DNA of 64,000 nt from Bacillus sonorensis NBRC 101234 = KCTC 13918 (GTDB lineage: Bacteria > Bacillota > Bacilli > Bacillales > Bacillaceae): the NCBI RefSeq assembly GCF_001592005.1, contig NZ_BCVZ01000006.1, positions 62,001 to 126,000 on the forward strand. Direction: 5' to 3'. The stretch's first letter is position 1; each line of letters opens with the position of its first letter. A model generated the notes under the pieces. That model saw only the letters and a program-made list of their open reading frames with translations, did no database searches and was not told the DNA's origin. The translations under genes were made by a program, and so were the position numbers. Positions 1 through 7,578 of this stretch are shown here, one piece after another.

Positions 1-2
1 CC

Positions 3-398
3 GTTGTTTCTCATCCTTTTGGCAGCGTGATGCGGAGCATCCTTGTAGCCGTCTATGAGCTGCAGGCGGAAGAAGTCTGTATCATCGGACATCACGAATG
101 CGGCATGGCGAGTCTGGAGGTTTCATCTATTCTTGAAAAAGCCAAACAGCGCGGAGTAAAACATGATTGTCTGGAGCTGTTGACGAACGCCGGCATTGAT
201 TTGGATTCGTGGATGACAGGCTTTGAAAGTGTTGAAGACAGTGTCACCCATAGTGTGAAAATGGTGCGAAGCCATCCGCTTATGCCGGAAGACGTTCCGG
301 TCCATGGATTGGTCATCGATTCCAAGACCGGGCGTCTGGATGTAGTGGCAGATGGTTATTCCGGGATGAATGTTTCGCTTTCGGAAAATAAGGGATGA
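3..398 (+). CDS. yvdA: Beta-class carbonic anhydrase, 3' part (5' end outside window)
   Basis: Interconverts CO2 and bicarbonate in the cytoplasm. The open frame enters from the left window edge (first full codon at 3) and ends at 398, so the start and the first zinc cysteine are not visible. What is seen is the second half of a beta-carbonic anhydrase: a VVSHPFGS segment followed by CIIGHHECGM, whose His-x-x-Cys gives two of the zinc ligands. The stop lies 23 bases before a SulP transporter, the same pairing as yvdA-yvdB in B. subtilis, which suggests bicarbonate or sulfate handling as a unit. The ATG at 27 is internal and is not the real start. The family call is firm; the symbol rests on gene order. 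Confidence 0.85.
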   Translation, partial: VVSHPFGSVMRSILVAVYELQAEEVCIIGHHECGMASLEVSSILEKAKQRGVKHDCLELLTNAGIDLDSWMTGFESVEDSVTHSVKMVRSHPLMPEDVPVHGLVIDSKTGRLDVVADGYSGMNVSLSENKG

Positions 399-421
399 TC
401 ATAATGGGGAGGATTGAATGA

Positions 422-2041
422 ATGCTACGTTTTTCCGGCAGATTTGAAGGGTACAACTTAAAGCGGTTTCAAAAAGACATTGTAGCTGGAATGGTGGTGG
501 GGGTCGTCGCGATTCCGCTCGGAATGGCTTTTGCCATCGCCTCGGGTGTAAAACCTGAGCACGGTCTTTACACTGTGATCGTGGCCGGTATATTGATTTC
601 GCTGCTTGGCGGGTCAAAATACCAGATTGGCGGGCCTACGGGCGCATTTGTGCCAATTTTGTTCGCGATCGTTTTGCAGTATGGCTTTGAAAATTTGTTG
701 ATCGCCGGCTTTATGGCCGGAGCGATATTGGTCATATTGGGGCTGCTGAAGCTCGGAAAGATTATGAAGTTTATTCCCCGGCCGGTAATTATCGGTTTTA
801 CCGCCGGAATCGCGATGATTATTTTCACCGGGGAAATCGCAAAATTTTTAGGTTTGAGAAATGTTGAAAAGCATGAAAGCTTCTATATGAATATGAGAGA
901 GATTGTCATCAATTTGGATACACTCAGCTTTTACAGTGTGTTGACGGCTGTCGTATCGCTCTTCTTTGTGCTGTTCACGCCGAAGGTATTGCCCAAAGTT
1001 CCCGGTGCGCTGGCCGGTCTATTGGTATCGACGCTGATGGCGACAACGTTTTTTCCGGAGCACATCGTCACGATCGGCTCAGCATACGGAGAAATACCGC
1101 GCAATTTGCCGAGCTTTCAATTTCCGGAGCTTTCTTTGGAAAAGATCGTATACTTGCTGCCTCCGGCTTTGATGATCGCGATGTTAGGGGGAATCGAGTC
1201 TCTGCTTTCCGCGATGGTTGCGGATAACATGAAAGGGACAAGGCATGACAGCAATAAAGAGCTTGTCGGTCAGGGAATCGCCAACATGGCGGCTCCGCTT
1301 TTAGGCGGTATTCCGGCGACAGGAGCGATCGCCCGGACGGCGACAAATATTAGGACAGGCGCCGCTTCGCCGTTATCAGGAGTGGTTCACGGCGTATTCG
1401 TTCTGCTCGTCCTCCTGTTGTTTGCTCCATATGCATCCCTGATTCCGCTTGCAAGCATGGCGCCGATTTTGATGGTTGTCGCATGGAATATGAGTGAGCG
1501 GAAAGAGTTTGCCAACATTTTAAGGATTAAAAATTCGGATTCGGTTGTTCTCGTCGTCACGTTTTTACTGACAGTATGGCAAGATCTTGTTTTCGGGGTG
1601 GCCGCCGGCATTTTATTGGCGATTATCACCTTTATCGCAAGAATGAGCAAATCGTTTCGCATTCAGAATGATGCCTCAGAGGCGATCATTCAGGCTGCGG
1701 CTTCAGGGGAGGAAAAGAAGTTTCACAGATCAGTCAGCATCTATTCGGTTGAAGGGCCGCTGTTCTTCGGTTCGTCAAATTCGTTAGAGGATTCGATCCT
1801 GAATAAAAAGCACATGCCAAAACTGTTGATCCTTCTGATGAATAAAGTGGACTATATGGATTCTTCAGCAGAAGGAAGCCTGATGACGATCGTCAACAGA
1901 GTGCATCAGCAAAACGGAAAGGTGATGATTGTCGGACTTCAGCAGCAGCCGCGGGAGCTGCTTCATAAAACAGGGCTGTTTCATAAAATCGGCAAGCAGC
2001 ACTTTGTAGACCGGCCTGAGCAAATATTTGATGTCACATAA
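422..2041 (+). CDS. yvdB: SulP-family anion transporter with C-terminal STAS domain
   Basis: Predicted inner-membrane anion transporter (sulfate or bicarbonate). The 539-residue protein has about ten hydrophobic segments up to residue ~410 and a cytoplasmic STAS domain after ~430, with the SulP pattern of GGPTGAF near residue 72. A ggggagg Shine-Dalgarno at about 403-409 supports the ATG at 422. It directly follows the carbonic anhydrase gene. SulP proteins linked to carbonic anhydrase are often bicarbonate transporters, so bicarbonate uptake is a reasonable inference, but the substrate cannot be read from sequence. Confidence 0.88.
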   Translation: MLRFSGRFEGYNLKRFQKDIVAGMVVGVVAIPLGMAFAIASGVKPEHGLYTVIVAGILISLLGGSKYQIGGPTGAFVPILFAIVLQYGFENLLIAGFMAGAILVILGLLKLGKIMKFIPRPVIIGFTAGIAMIIFTGEIAKFLGLRNVEKHESFYMNMREIVINLDTLSFYSVLTAVVSLFFVLFTPKVLPKVPGALAGLLVSTLMATTFFPEHIVTIGSAYGEIPRNLPSFQFPELSLEKIVYLLPPALMIAMLGGIESLLSAMVADNMKGTRHDSNKELVGQGIANMAAPLLGGIPATGAIARTATNIRTGAASPLSGVVHGVFVLLVLLLFAPYASLIPLASMAPILMVVAWNMSERKEFANILRIKNSDSVVLVVTFLLTVWQDLVFGVAAGILLAIITFIARMSKSFRIQNDASEAIIQAAASGEEKKFHRSVSIYSVEGPLFFGSSNSLEDSILNKKHMPKLLILLMNKVDYMDSSAEGSLMTIVNRVHQQNGKVMIVGLQQQPRELLHKTGLFHKIGKQHFVDRPEQIFDVT

Positions 2042-2053
2042 ACACAGCAAAGA

Positions 2054-2085
2054 AGCCTGTTCCGAAAAAGCGGAACAGGCTGTTG
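2054..2085. terminator. Hairpin between yvdB and the HD hydrolase
   Basis: AGCCTGTTCCG (2054-2064) pairs perfectly with CGGAACAGGCT (2071-2081) around a six-base loop. It lies between two convergent genes and probably stops transcription from both sides, although the T-tracts are short. Confidence 0.7.
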
Positions 2086-3078
2086 TTATTCCGTCACTTT
2101 GACAAAGGCTCCTTTTTTCATCTTATCGGCGGCTCTTTCCTTCATTCGGCGGACGTTTTCCGAAAGGGCGGAGGCCGGCGTTTTGTCTCCCTGGTGGATG
2201 ACGCTTGGATCAATGTTCCTTGTTTTTAATGTTTTATGAAATGTGAAATCATCCGGATTCCCTTGTTTGACGTGCTGTTTTGCCGTGGTCAGCCTGTCCA
2301 ATTGGCTATGCAGGCGGGAGTCTTGCTTTAACACAGCAAGCAGTTCATCATCTGTTTTGAGGACATCCTGTACGCTGATCAATTCCATCTCCAGCGCTTG
2401 CTTTAATACACTGCTTACGGTATCCAGCCCGTACAGATTTAATGGATTCATAAAAAAACCGATCACTTCTTTATAATAAAGGTCGGTAAACCATTCCGCA
2501 GCTTCAATGGATGTGCAGCATATTTCCCCTGCAAAAACCGTCAGCCCCGTCTGCAAAAATGTTGCGATTTCGTCTTTGTTTGCAAAGCCGTAGGCAAAGG
2601 AATCGCGCAGTGTATAATCGATGCGGTCCGCACACAAGGCGGGAGCGGGCCGCTCAAGAAGCGTCCATTTTCGATCGTCGTCAAGCAGCTCCTCATGATT
2701 GAATCCATATGTATGCAGAATCTCCGGTATAGCGGAATGACTGACCCATGTTGCAAAGATTTGCTCGTGGTAATCTTCATTCTCTATGTTGAATACATCG
2801 TCAACTACATGGGAAAAGGCAGTATGTGAGACATCATGAAGCAGGCCGGCTATTTGTTCCTCAAGGCTTCCGCCAAGCTGTCGAATCAATAGCATGACAC
2901 CCAGGCTGTGTTCGAAGCGAGTGATATTCCATCCGGGATGTACGAGAAAGCTCGCCCCTCCCTGATGAACCCCCTTTAGCCGCTGAACGGCTTCTGAGCG
3001 GATCAAATCGCTTAGCACAGGCTCCACATCAGCTTCACCGTAGAGACGGTCATCAATCAGCATACCGTTTTTCCTCAA
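2086..3078 (-). CDS. HD-domain phosphohydrolase, dGTPase/SAMHD1-like
   Basis: A 330-residue HD-superfamily metal-dependent phosphohydrolase. The metal ligands are visible as H57 (RFEHSLGVM), H81-D82 (GLLHDVSHTAFSHVV) and a later Asp in CADRIDYTLRDS. This arrangement is shared with dNTP triphosphohydrolases and YwfO-like proteins, so nucleotide hydrolysis is likely, but the substrate is inferred. Its first 26 bases overlap the end of the MazG-type gene upstream, so the two are translated together. In the B. subtilis order yvdB is next to yvdC, so this gene looks like an insertion there. No signal peptide or membrane segment is seen. Confidence 0.8.
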   Translation of the reverse strand: MRKNGMLIDDRLYGEADVEPVLSDLIRSEAVQRLKGVHQGGASFLVHPGWNITRFEHSLGVMLLIRQLGGSLEEQIAGLLHDVSHTAFSHVVDDVFNIENEDYHEQIFATWVSHSAIPEILHTYGFNHEELLDDDRKWTLLERPAPALCADRIDYTLRDSFAYGFANKDEIATFLQTGLTVFAGEICCTSIEAAEWFTDLYYKEVIGFFMNPLNLYGLDTVSSVLKQALEMELISVQDVLKTDDELLAVLKQDSRLHSQLDRLTTAKQHVKQGNPDDFTFHKTLKTRNIDPSVIHQGDKTPASALSENVRRMKERAADKMKKGAFVKVTE

Positions 3079-3382
3079 ATCGTTCCGTCAGCTTTTTTCG
3101 GTGCGCTTCCATCATTTCTTCAAGAGAGACATCATATAGTCCCGCAAGCATGATCAGGTTTCCCATCACATCACCCATTTCCTCGATGAGTTCCCGTTTT
3201 AATTCAGCAGCGGGACGCTTGATTTCATCAGGGCGGTCTCTGCCGATTTCATAGGCTCTGACGGCTCTGGACAGCTCGCCTGCTTCCTCCACTAAAAATC
3301 CGATTCTGATGAAAGGGCCGTACTCGCTCCAGCCCCTTTTCTGATAAAATTCTTTTGTCCATCGTTCAGCTTCTGTGATCAT
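3053..3382 (-). CDS. yvdC: MazG-like nucleotide pyrophosphohydrolase
   Basis: A 109-residue all-alpha NTP pyrophosphohydrolase of the MazG superfamily. The metal-binding pattern is seen as VEEAGELSRAV and further on ELIEEMGDVMGNL, matching the EExxE...ExxD scheme. Such enzymes hydrolyse (often non-canonical) NTPs to NMP and pyrophosphate. The gene is first in a two-gene minus-strand unit and its stop overlaps the HD hydrolase start by 26 bases. It is divergent from the LOG gene at 3493 across about 110 bases, as with yvdC and yvdD in B. subtilis. Confidence 0.85.
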   Translation of the reverse strand: MITEAERWTKEFYQKRGWSEYGPFIRIGFLVEEAGELSRAVRAYEIGRDRPDEIKRPAAELKRELIEEMGDVMGNLIMLAGLYDVSLEEMMEAHRKKLTERFEEKRYAD

Positions 3383-3492
3383 ATGAAGTCACTCCCATTC
3401 TAAACATTCCATTATATTATCGCACACGAAACAAACAATATATAGTACAATGTTAGTTGTTTCGATCAATATATTGAGTTGGAGTGAACAGG

Positions 3493-4068
3493 ATGAAAAC
3501 GGTATGCGTATATTCGGGATCAAATATGGGAGAAAATCCGGAATACAAAAGAAAAGCGGCAGAGCTAGGCGCTTTTATGGCTGAAAAAGGGCTCCGTCTC
3601 GTATACGGCGGTTCCAGGATGGGCCTGATGGGGGTGATTGCAGATACCGTGCTGGAAAACGGCGGTGAAGTGATCGGCGTGATGCCGAAAGGCCTTTTTA
3701 AAGGGGAGGTGGTCCATCAACAGTTGACAGAACTAATTGAAGTCAGCGGTATGCATGAACGCAAAGCGAAAATGATGGAACTCTCCGACGGGTTTATCGC
3801 CATGCCTGGCGGGTTCGGCACTTTTGAAGAGTTGTTTGAAGTGCTTTGCTGGGCGCAAATCGGCATTCATCAGAAGCCGATCGGACTCTATAATATAAGC
3901 GGGTATTTTGAACCGCTGCTTGAGATGCTCAAACACAGCGTGCAAGAAGGCTTTTCAAACGAGTCCCACCTGCAGCTGATTTACGCTTCATCAAAAGCGG
4001 AGGAACTGATTGGAAAGATGAGTGATTATCATTATCCGGTATTGGAGAAAAAGTGGAAGGATTTATAA
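3493..4068 (+). CDS. yvdD: LOG-family cytokinin riboside 5'-monophosphate phosphoribohydrolase-like protein
   Basis: A 191-residue Rossmann-fold protein of the LOG (formerly 'lysine decarboxylase-like') family, which releases the base from nucleoside monophosphates. Signature motifs are GGSRMGLMG near residue 40 and [12 protein letters not shown] near residue 100. The ATG at 3493 is preferred over GTG at 3484: a TTGGAGTG Shine-Dalgarno sits 7-8 bases upstream and the resulting length equals the B. subtilis homologue. Its physiological substrate in Bacillus is unknown. It is followed 28 bases later by the DJ-1/PfpI gene on the same strand. Confidence 0.87.
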   Translation: MKTVCVYSGSNMGENPEYKRKAAELGAFMAEKGLRLVYGGSRMGLMGVIADTVLENGGEVIGVMPKGLFKGEVVHQQLTELIEVSGMHERKAKMMELSDGFIAMPGGFGTFEELFEVLCWAQIGIHQKPIGLYNISGYFEPLLEMLKHSVQEGFSNESHLQLIYASSKAEELIGKMSDYHYPVLEKKWKDL

Positions 4069-4096
4069 TAGAAAGAAGAAAAGGGAGATGGTGCGG

Positions 4097-4702
4097 ATGA
4101 AAAAGAGATGGAAGGCCGGCTTGCTGCTGTTTGATGAAGTAGAGGTGCTGGATTTTGCGGGGCCGTTTGAAGTGTTTTCAGTGACGGCGGCTGAAGATGG
4201 AGGGGAAGAGCGGCCGTTCGAGGTCAAAACGATCTCTGAAACAGGTGAAGCTGTGACGGCAAGAAACGGCTTGACGGTCGTGCCTGATTTTTCAATCGAG
4301 AATGCGCCGCGTTTTGATATATTGATCATTCCGGGCGGACCGGGCGCCAGAAACCGAGAAGTACATAATGACCGGCTCATCGGCTGGATCAAAAAAGAAG
4401 CCGAACATACAGAGCTTTTGCTGTCCGTATGCACAGGAGCGCTCCTTTTGGCAAAAGCGGGATTATTACACGGAAAAAGCGCGACAACGCATTGGGCGAG
4501 CTATGACAGGCTCGAGCAGGAGTTTCCGGAAGTGAACGTGGTTCGGGGCGTGAAATTCGTTGATGAAGGAAATATCGTCACATCAGGCGGCATATCGGCA
4601 GGGATCAACATGTCTTTTCATATCGTCAAACGGCTTCTCGGTGAAGAAACGGCAAGGCAAACGGCAAAACGGATGGAGTATGACAGTCCGTTTGGTCCGT
4701 AA
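4097..4702 (+). CDS. DJ-1/PfpI family protein (GATase1-like)
   Basis: A 201-residue class-I glutamine-amidotransferase-like protein of the DJ-1/PfpI group. The nucleophile elbow is SVCTGALLLAKAG, with Cys as the likely nucleophile, followed by SATTHW as in many AraC-associated or isonitrile-hydratase-like members. Upstream in-frame codons back to 4022 exist, but AAGGGAG at 4081-4087 is correctly spaced only for ATG 4097. It probably shares a transcript with the LOG gene. Function could be a glyoxalase/deglycase, a protease-like chaperone or an isonitrile hydratase; the sequence does not decide. Confidence 0.78.
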   Translation: MKKRWKAGLLLFDEVEVLDFAGPFEVFSVTAAEDGGEERPFEVKTISETGEAVTARNGLTVVPDFSIENAPRFDILIIPGGPGARNREVHNDRLIGWIKKEAEHTELLLSVCTGALLLAKAGLLHGKSATTHWASYDRLEQEFPEVNVVRGVKFVDEGNIVTSGGISAGINMSFHIVKRLLGEETARQTAKRMEYDSPFGP

Positions 4703-4710
4703 AAAAGAAA

Positions 4711-4741
4711 GAGCCGCCGGATCGCTCCGGCAGCTCTTGTT
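4711..4741. terminator. Bidirectional terminator between DJ-1 gene and clpP
   Basis: GAGCCGCCGG (4711-4720) and CCGGCAGCTC (4727-4736) form a stem with one mismatch. An A-tract lies to the left and a T-rich end to the right. The genes are convergent, so one hairpin serves both. Confidence 0.75.
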
Positions 4742-4746
4742 GCTGC

Positions 4747-5343
4747 TTACTTTTGCGCATCGATGTTGCGCGTCAGCACTTTATCGATTAAGCCATATTC
4801 TTTGGCTTCTTCAGCTGTTTTGAAGTTGTCGCGGTCCGTATCGCGCTCGATGATTTCGAGCGGCTGGCCGGTGCGTTCAGAAAGGATTTTGTTCAGTTTG
4901 TCGCGCAATGAAAGAATACGTTTTGCCGCGATTTCGATTTCAGTCGCCTGGCCTTGCGCTCCGCCCAGCGGCTGGTGAATCATCACTTCACTGTTTGGAA
5001 GGGCATAGCGTTTTCCTTTCTCACCGGCAGCAAGAAGGAATGCACCCATGGACGCCGCCATTCCCGTGCAAATTGTGGAAACTTGCGGTTTAATAAATTG
5101 CATCGTGTCATAGATCGCCATACCGGCAGTAATAGAACCGCCCGGGCTGTTAATGTAAATGCTGATATCTTTTTCAGGATCTTCAGCTTCAAGGAATAAA
5201 AGCTGTGATACAATGGAGTTCGCAACATTGTCATCGATAGCTGACCCCAGCATGATGATACGGTCTTTCAGCAGGCGTGAGTAGATGTCATAAGCTCTTT
5301 CCCCGCGATTCGTCTGTTCAATGACTGTAGGTATTAAATTCAT
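4747..5343 (-). CDS. clpP: ATP-dependent Clp protease proteolytic subunit
   Basis: A 198-residue serine peptidase that forms the tetradecameric ClpP barrel and degrades substrates delivered by ClpC, ClpX or ClpE. The catalytic triad is visible at the canonical positions: S98 in TGMAASMG, H123 in MIHQPLGG and D172 in DTDRDNF. The length equals the B. subtilis protein. A strong GAAGGAGGAG Shine-Dalgarno precedes the ATG. The promoter carries a CtsR heptad repeat, so heat and protein-stress induction is expected. Confidence 0.98.
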   Translation of the reverse strand: MNLIPTVIEQTNRGERAYDIYSRLLKDRIIMLGSAIDDNVANSIVSQLLFLEAEDPEKDISIYINSPGGSITAGMAIYDTMQFIKPQVSTICTGMAASMGAFLLAAGEKGKRYALPNSEVMIHQPLGGAQGQATEIEIAAKRILSLRDKLNKILSERTGQPLEIIERDTDRDNFKTAEEAKEYGLIDKVLTRNIDAQK

Positions 5344-5383
5344 AATGCTCCTCCTTCACCTTAAAAGGTAAGTATGTAGTTTA

Positions 5384-5413
5384 ATCATACATTTTTGGTC
5401 AATAAAGGTCAAA
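5384..5413 (-). promoter_or_regulatory. clpP promoter with CtsR operator
   Basis: On the minus strand TTGACC (5411-5406) and TATGAT (5389-5384) are 16 bases apart. The direct heptad repeat GGTCAATAAAGGTCAAA (plus strand 5397-5413) fits the CtsR consensus RGTCAAA-nan-RGTCAAA with one mismatch and overlaps the -35, so bound CtsR would block RNA polymerase. Confidence 0.85.
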
Positions 5414-5537
5414 CAAAAAGCAGCCTTCATGAAAAAGACATACTGAGCATTATGTTTCCCACTTTTGAAGAAATTCAAACAGGCAGGGCAGACCGGTACT
5501 GTCATAAATATAAAGGCGATTTTAAATGATATTGTGA

Positions 5538-5566
5538 TTGACTTCTTGTAGATAAGCCCTTATAAT
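5538..5566 (+). promoter_or_regulatory. Sigma-A promoter of the tRNA-Arg gene
   Basis: TTGACT (5538-5543) and TATAAT (5561-5566) with a 17-base spacer, ending 28 bases before the tRNA. Confidence 0.8.
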
Positions 5567-5594
5567 ATAAATTGCTGACGTTAAAGAATATTAT

Positions 5595-5670
5595 GCGCTC
5601 GTAGCTCAGCTGGATAGAGCGGTGGTTTCCGGTACCACGTCTGCCGGGGGTTCGAATCCCTCCGAGCGCG
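5595..5670 (+). tRNA. tRNA-Arg (anticodon CCG)
   Basis: Acceptor strands GCGCTCG (5595-5601) and CGAGCGC (5663-5669) pair fully, with G as discriminator. D-stem GCTC/GAGC, anticodon stem GTGGT/ACCAC around the seven-base loop TTCCGGT, and a GTTCGAATC T-loop are all visible. The anticodon CCG reads the arginine codon CGG. CCA is not encoded. It is a single tRNA gene with its own promoter and terminator. The B. subtilis genome also has a lone Arg tRNA in this neighbourhood. Confidence 0.96.
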
Positions 5671-5684
5671 TCATATACAATCGA

Positions 5685-5729
5685 AAAAAGACAAGGATTA
5701 GGCGAAGTGCCGTCCTTGTCTTTTTTTTT
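5685..5729. terminator. tRNA terminator, probably bidirectional
   Basis: AAAAAGACAAGGA and TCCTTGTCTTTTT form a long stem followed by nine T on the plus strand and preceded by an A-run. It ends the tRNA transcript and likely also the convergent minus-strand gene ending at 5745. Confidence 0.85.
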
Positions 5730-5744
5730 AGCAATGAAGGCATC

Positions 5745-6176
5745 TCATATGTCAAACCAGTCATTGTCGATCGCGTTTTCAATTTCTTCCAGGATAAATT
5801 CGTAAAAATGATCGGCTGTATGGTAGATTCCTTCTTCATACGCGCTCCAATTGACAACGGGACACTCGCCATCCTTCATCTTTTCGGTATCAAGACAATA
5901 ACAGTATTCGTCAACATCCTGGATGACGACGTACCCTTTTGGAATGTGAAAAGACTTAAAGGATTGGTGATCTGCCAATATGTCACTGCACCCGTTCAAG
6001 TCAATTCCATCGCCCCCGCCGCCGAATTCTTTTAAAAACCATTTGAAGCTCTGGGGAAATGTCACCTGAAGCTTTTTTTCCGTTTCTTGAATCACTTCTT
6101 CGCTTTGCTTCTCAAACGTGTGCTCACGCTGATGTTCTTTTAACAGCTGTTTGATTTTACTTTTGTACGTTTCCAA
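5745..6176 (-). CDS. SMI1/KNR4 (SUKH) family protein, putative immunity protein
   Basis: A 143-residue acidic protein with the SUKH signature in FPQSFKWFLKEFGGGG (residues ~35-50) and further hydrophobic-aromatic strands such as GYVVIQDVDEYCYCL. SUKH proteins in Bacillus are mostly immunity partners of polymorphic or contact-dependent toxins. No toxin gene is adjacent, so it would be an orphan immunity gene if that role is right. It lies downstream of the tRNA and 33 bases after the minus-strand gene at 6210, possibly in one transcript with it. A GGGAGGGG Shine-Dalgarno precedes the ATG. Confidence 0.72.
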   Translation of the reverse strand: METYKSKIKQLLKEHQREHTFEKQSEEVIQETEKKLQVTFPQSFKWFLKEFGGGGDGIDLNGCSDILADHQSFKSFHIPKGYVVIQDVDEYCYCLDTEKMKDGECPVVNWSAYEEGIYHTADHFYEFILEEIENAIDNDWFDI

Positions 6177-6209
6177 TTGAATTCCCCTCCCAGGACCATT
6201 TTAACAGCT

Positions 6210-6638
6210 TTAATCATTCACACCCAATTCAAGCGCATACACTGAATCGGACCCAACGAAGACAAAGTTGGTGCAATACATAAAAAACACACCGCACTCG
6301 GATTCTAATTCATATATTTGCACATCATCGCTTAGAAATTGAAACAGGTGCTGAACGAATGCTTGAGTTTGATCGTCTTCGTCAATGGATTTTTCGCCTT
6401 TTGTTTCATTTTCTTTTTCAAAAAACCAGTAATTGATTGCTTTTATTAATGTTTCTTTTGAACAGGGTTTATACCCTAATACATCTGTCACACCTTGAAA
6501 GGTGAAAGCGTCTATAATGGAAGCGTGCAAATCGTGTTTGTCTTCCATTTTTCTCATTTCAAACGTGTACCCATGGTTTGTTCTATGATTTACTTCTTCC
6601 ATTGCCTTCAAATATCCGTTTAAAAAATCAATTGTCAT
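6210..6638 (-). CDS. Hypothetical acidic protein, unrecognised
   Basis: A 142-residue soluble protein without signal peptide or membrane segment, rich in acidic residues, with the aromatic motif INYWFFEKENE in the middle and a C-terminal stretch CGVFFMYCTNFVFVGSDS. AAAGGG nine bases upstream of the ATG is a plausible ribosome site. I do not recognise the family. Its size, composition and position just upstream of a SUKH gene fit a second immunity-type protein, but this is inference from context only. It should be treated as a lineage-specific protein. Confidence 0.6.
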   Translation of the reverse strand: MTIDFLNGYLKAMEEVNHRTNHGYTFEMRKMEDKHDLHASIIDAFTFQGVTDVLGYKPCSKETLIKAINYWFFEKENETKGEKSIDEDDQTQAFVQHLFQFLSDDVQIYELESECGVFFMYCTNFVFVGSDSVYALELGVND

Positions 6639-6740
6639 GTTTTAGGGCCCTTTCTAAACATATCATTTACTATTTACATCTCACGAGGTGCAAATTTGCA
6701 TATTTCATCATATCATAGCCGGGCCCCTCTTTTTACTTGA

Positions 6741-7480
6741 ATTGCCTGTGAAATCAAAACCGCTCTGGTCACCGGCGCCTCTTCAGGGATCGGTGAAGCC
6801 TTTGCCTGTGAGCTTGCCAAAAAAGGGAGTCATCTCATTGTAGCAGCCCGTTCGCACGATAAACTGGAGAAGCTTGCCGTCGAACTGGAAACAGCGCACA
6901 ATATAAAAGCTGTGCCCATTCCGATTGATCTTTCGGCAGGCGACGCCCCTGGAAAACTCGAGGAGGAAGTAAAACGCCGGGGGCCTGCAGGTTGATATTT
7001 TGATTAATAATGCGGCTTCTGCATGCAAGGGGTGGTTAAACACAATTCACGCGCGCGTTTATTACAAGAAATCCAGCTGAATGTTGCGTCACTCACGGAT
7101 TTGACGCATCAGCTGATCAGAGGCATGAGCGAGAGTAAAAACGGCATCATTGTGAATGTTGCTTCTCTTACCGCTTTTCAGCCTGCGCCTTATATGGCCG
7201 TCTATGCGGCAACAAAAGCGTATGTGCTGTCTTTTGCTGAAGCTTTATGGGCAGTAAACCAGTAAACCGAGGTAACGGCGTAAAAGTGCTGGCCTTATGT
7301 CCGGGGGAGACGGACACTGCGTTTTTCAGCGCATCTGGAGCAGATGAATCATTTACCCGCAAACGGATGTCGCCGATTGAGGTCGTCCATGCCGCGTTTA
7401 AAGGAATGGAACACGGAAAGAGTTCGGTAATTGCAGGCAGGGTGAACTACCGTCAGCACAGGGGCCCCGTTTGTTAACCC
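6741..7480 (+). pseudogene. Decayed short-chain dehydrogenase/reductase
   Basis: Pieces of one SDR are spread over several frames. From 6759 the frame reads TALVTGASSGIGEAFA, the Rossmann nucleotide site, and runs to a stop near 6995. A shift is needed to reach DILINNAA, and another to read VNVASLTAFQPAPYMAVYAA with the YxxxK-type active site region (to a stop at 7263). The last piece, VKVLALCPGETDTAFF, continues to a stop at 7477. No start codon is in frame before the Rossmann motif. At least three lesions make function very unlikely. It resembles the YqjQ/DltE type of SDR. The flanks hold no obvious mobile element. Confidence 0.85.
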
Positions 7481-7540
7481 GTCCATGCGGTGCTGAATAT
7501 TTCTGAACGTGTTTTTCGCGCGCCACTACTCATGCGGTGC

Positions 7541-7577
7541 AAAAAAACAGGTGCCTGTCTAAGCAGCACCTGTTTTT
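7541..7577. terminator. Terminator downstream of levB
   Basis: AAACAGGTGC (7545-7554) and GCACCTGTTT (7565-7574) pair perfectly. The plus-strand A-run at 7541-7547 becomes the U-tract for minus-strand transcripts, so it ends the sacB-levB message. It also has T's on the other side. Confidence 0.85.
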
Positions 7578-7578
7578 G

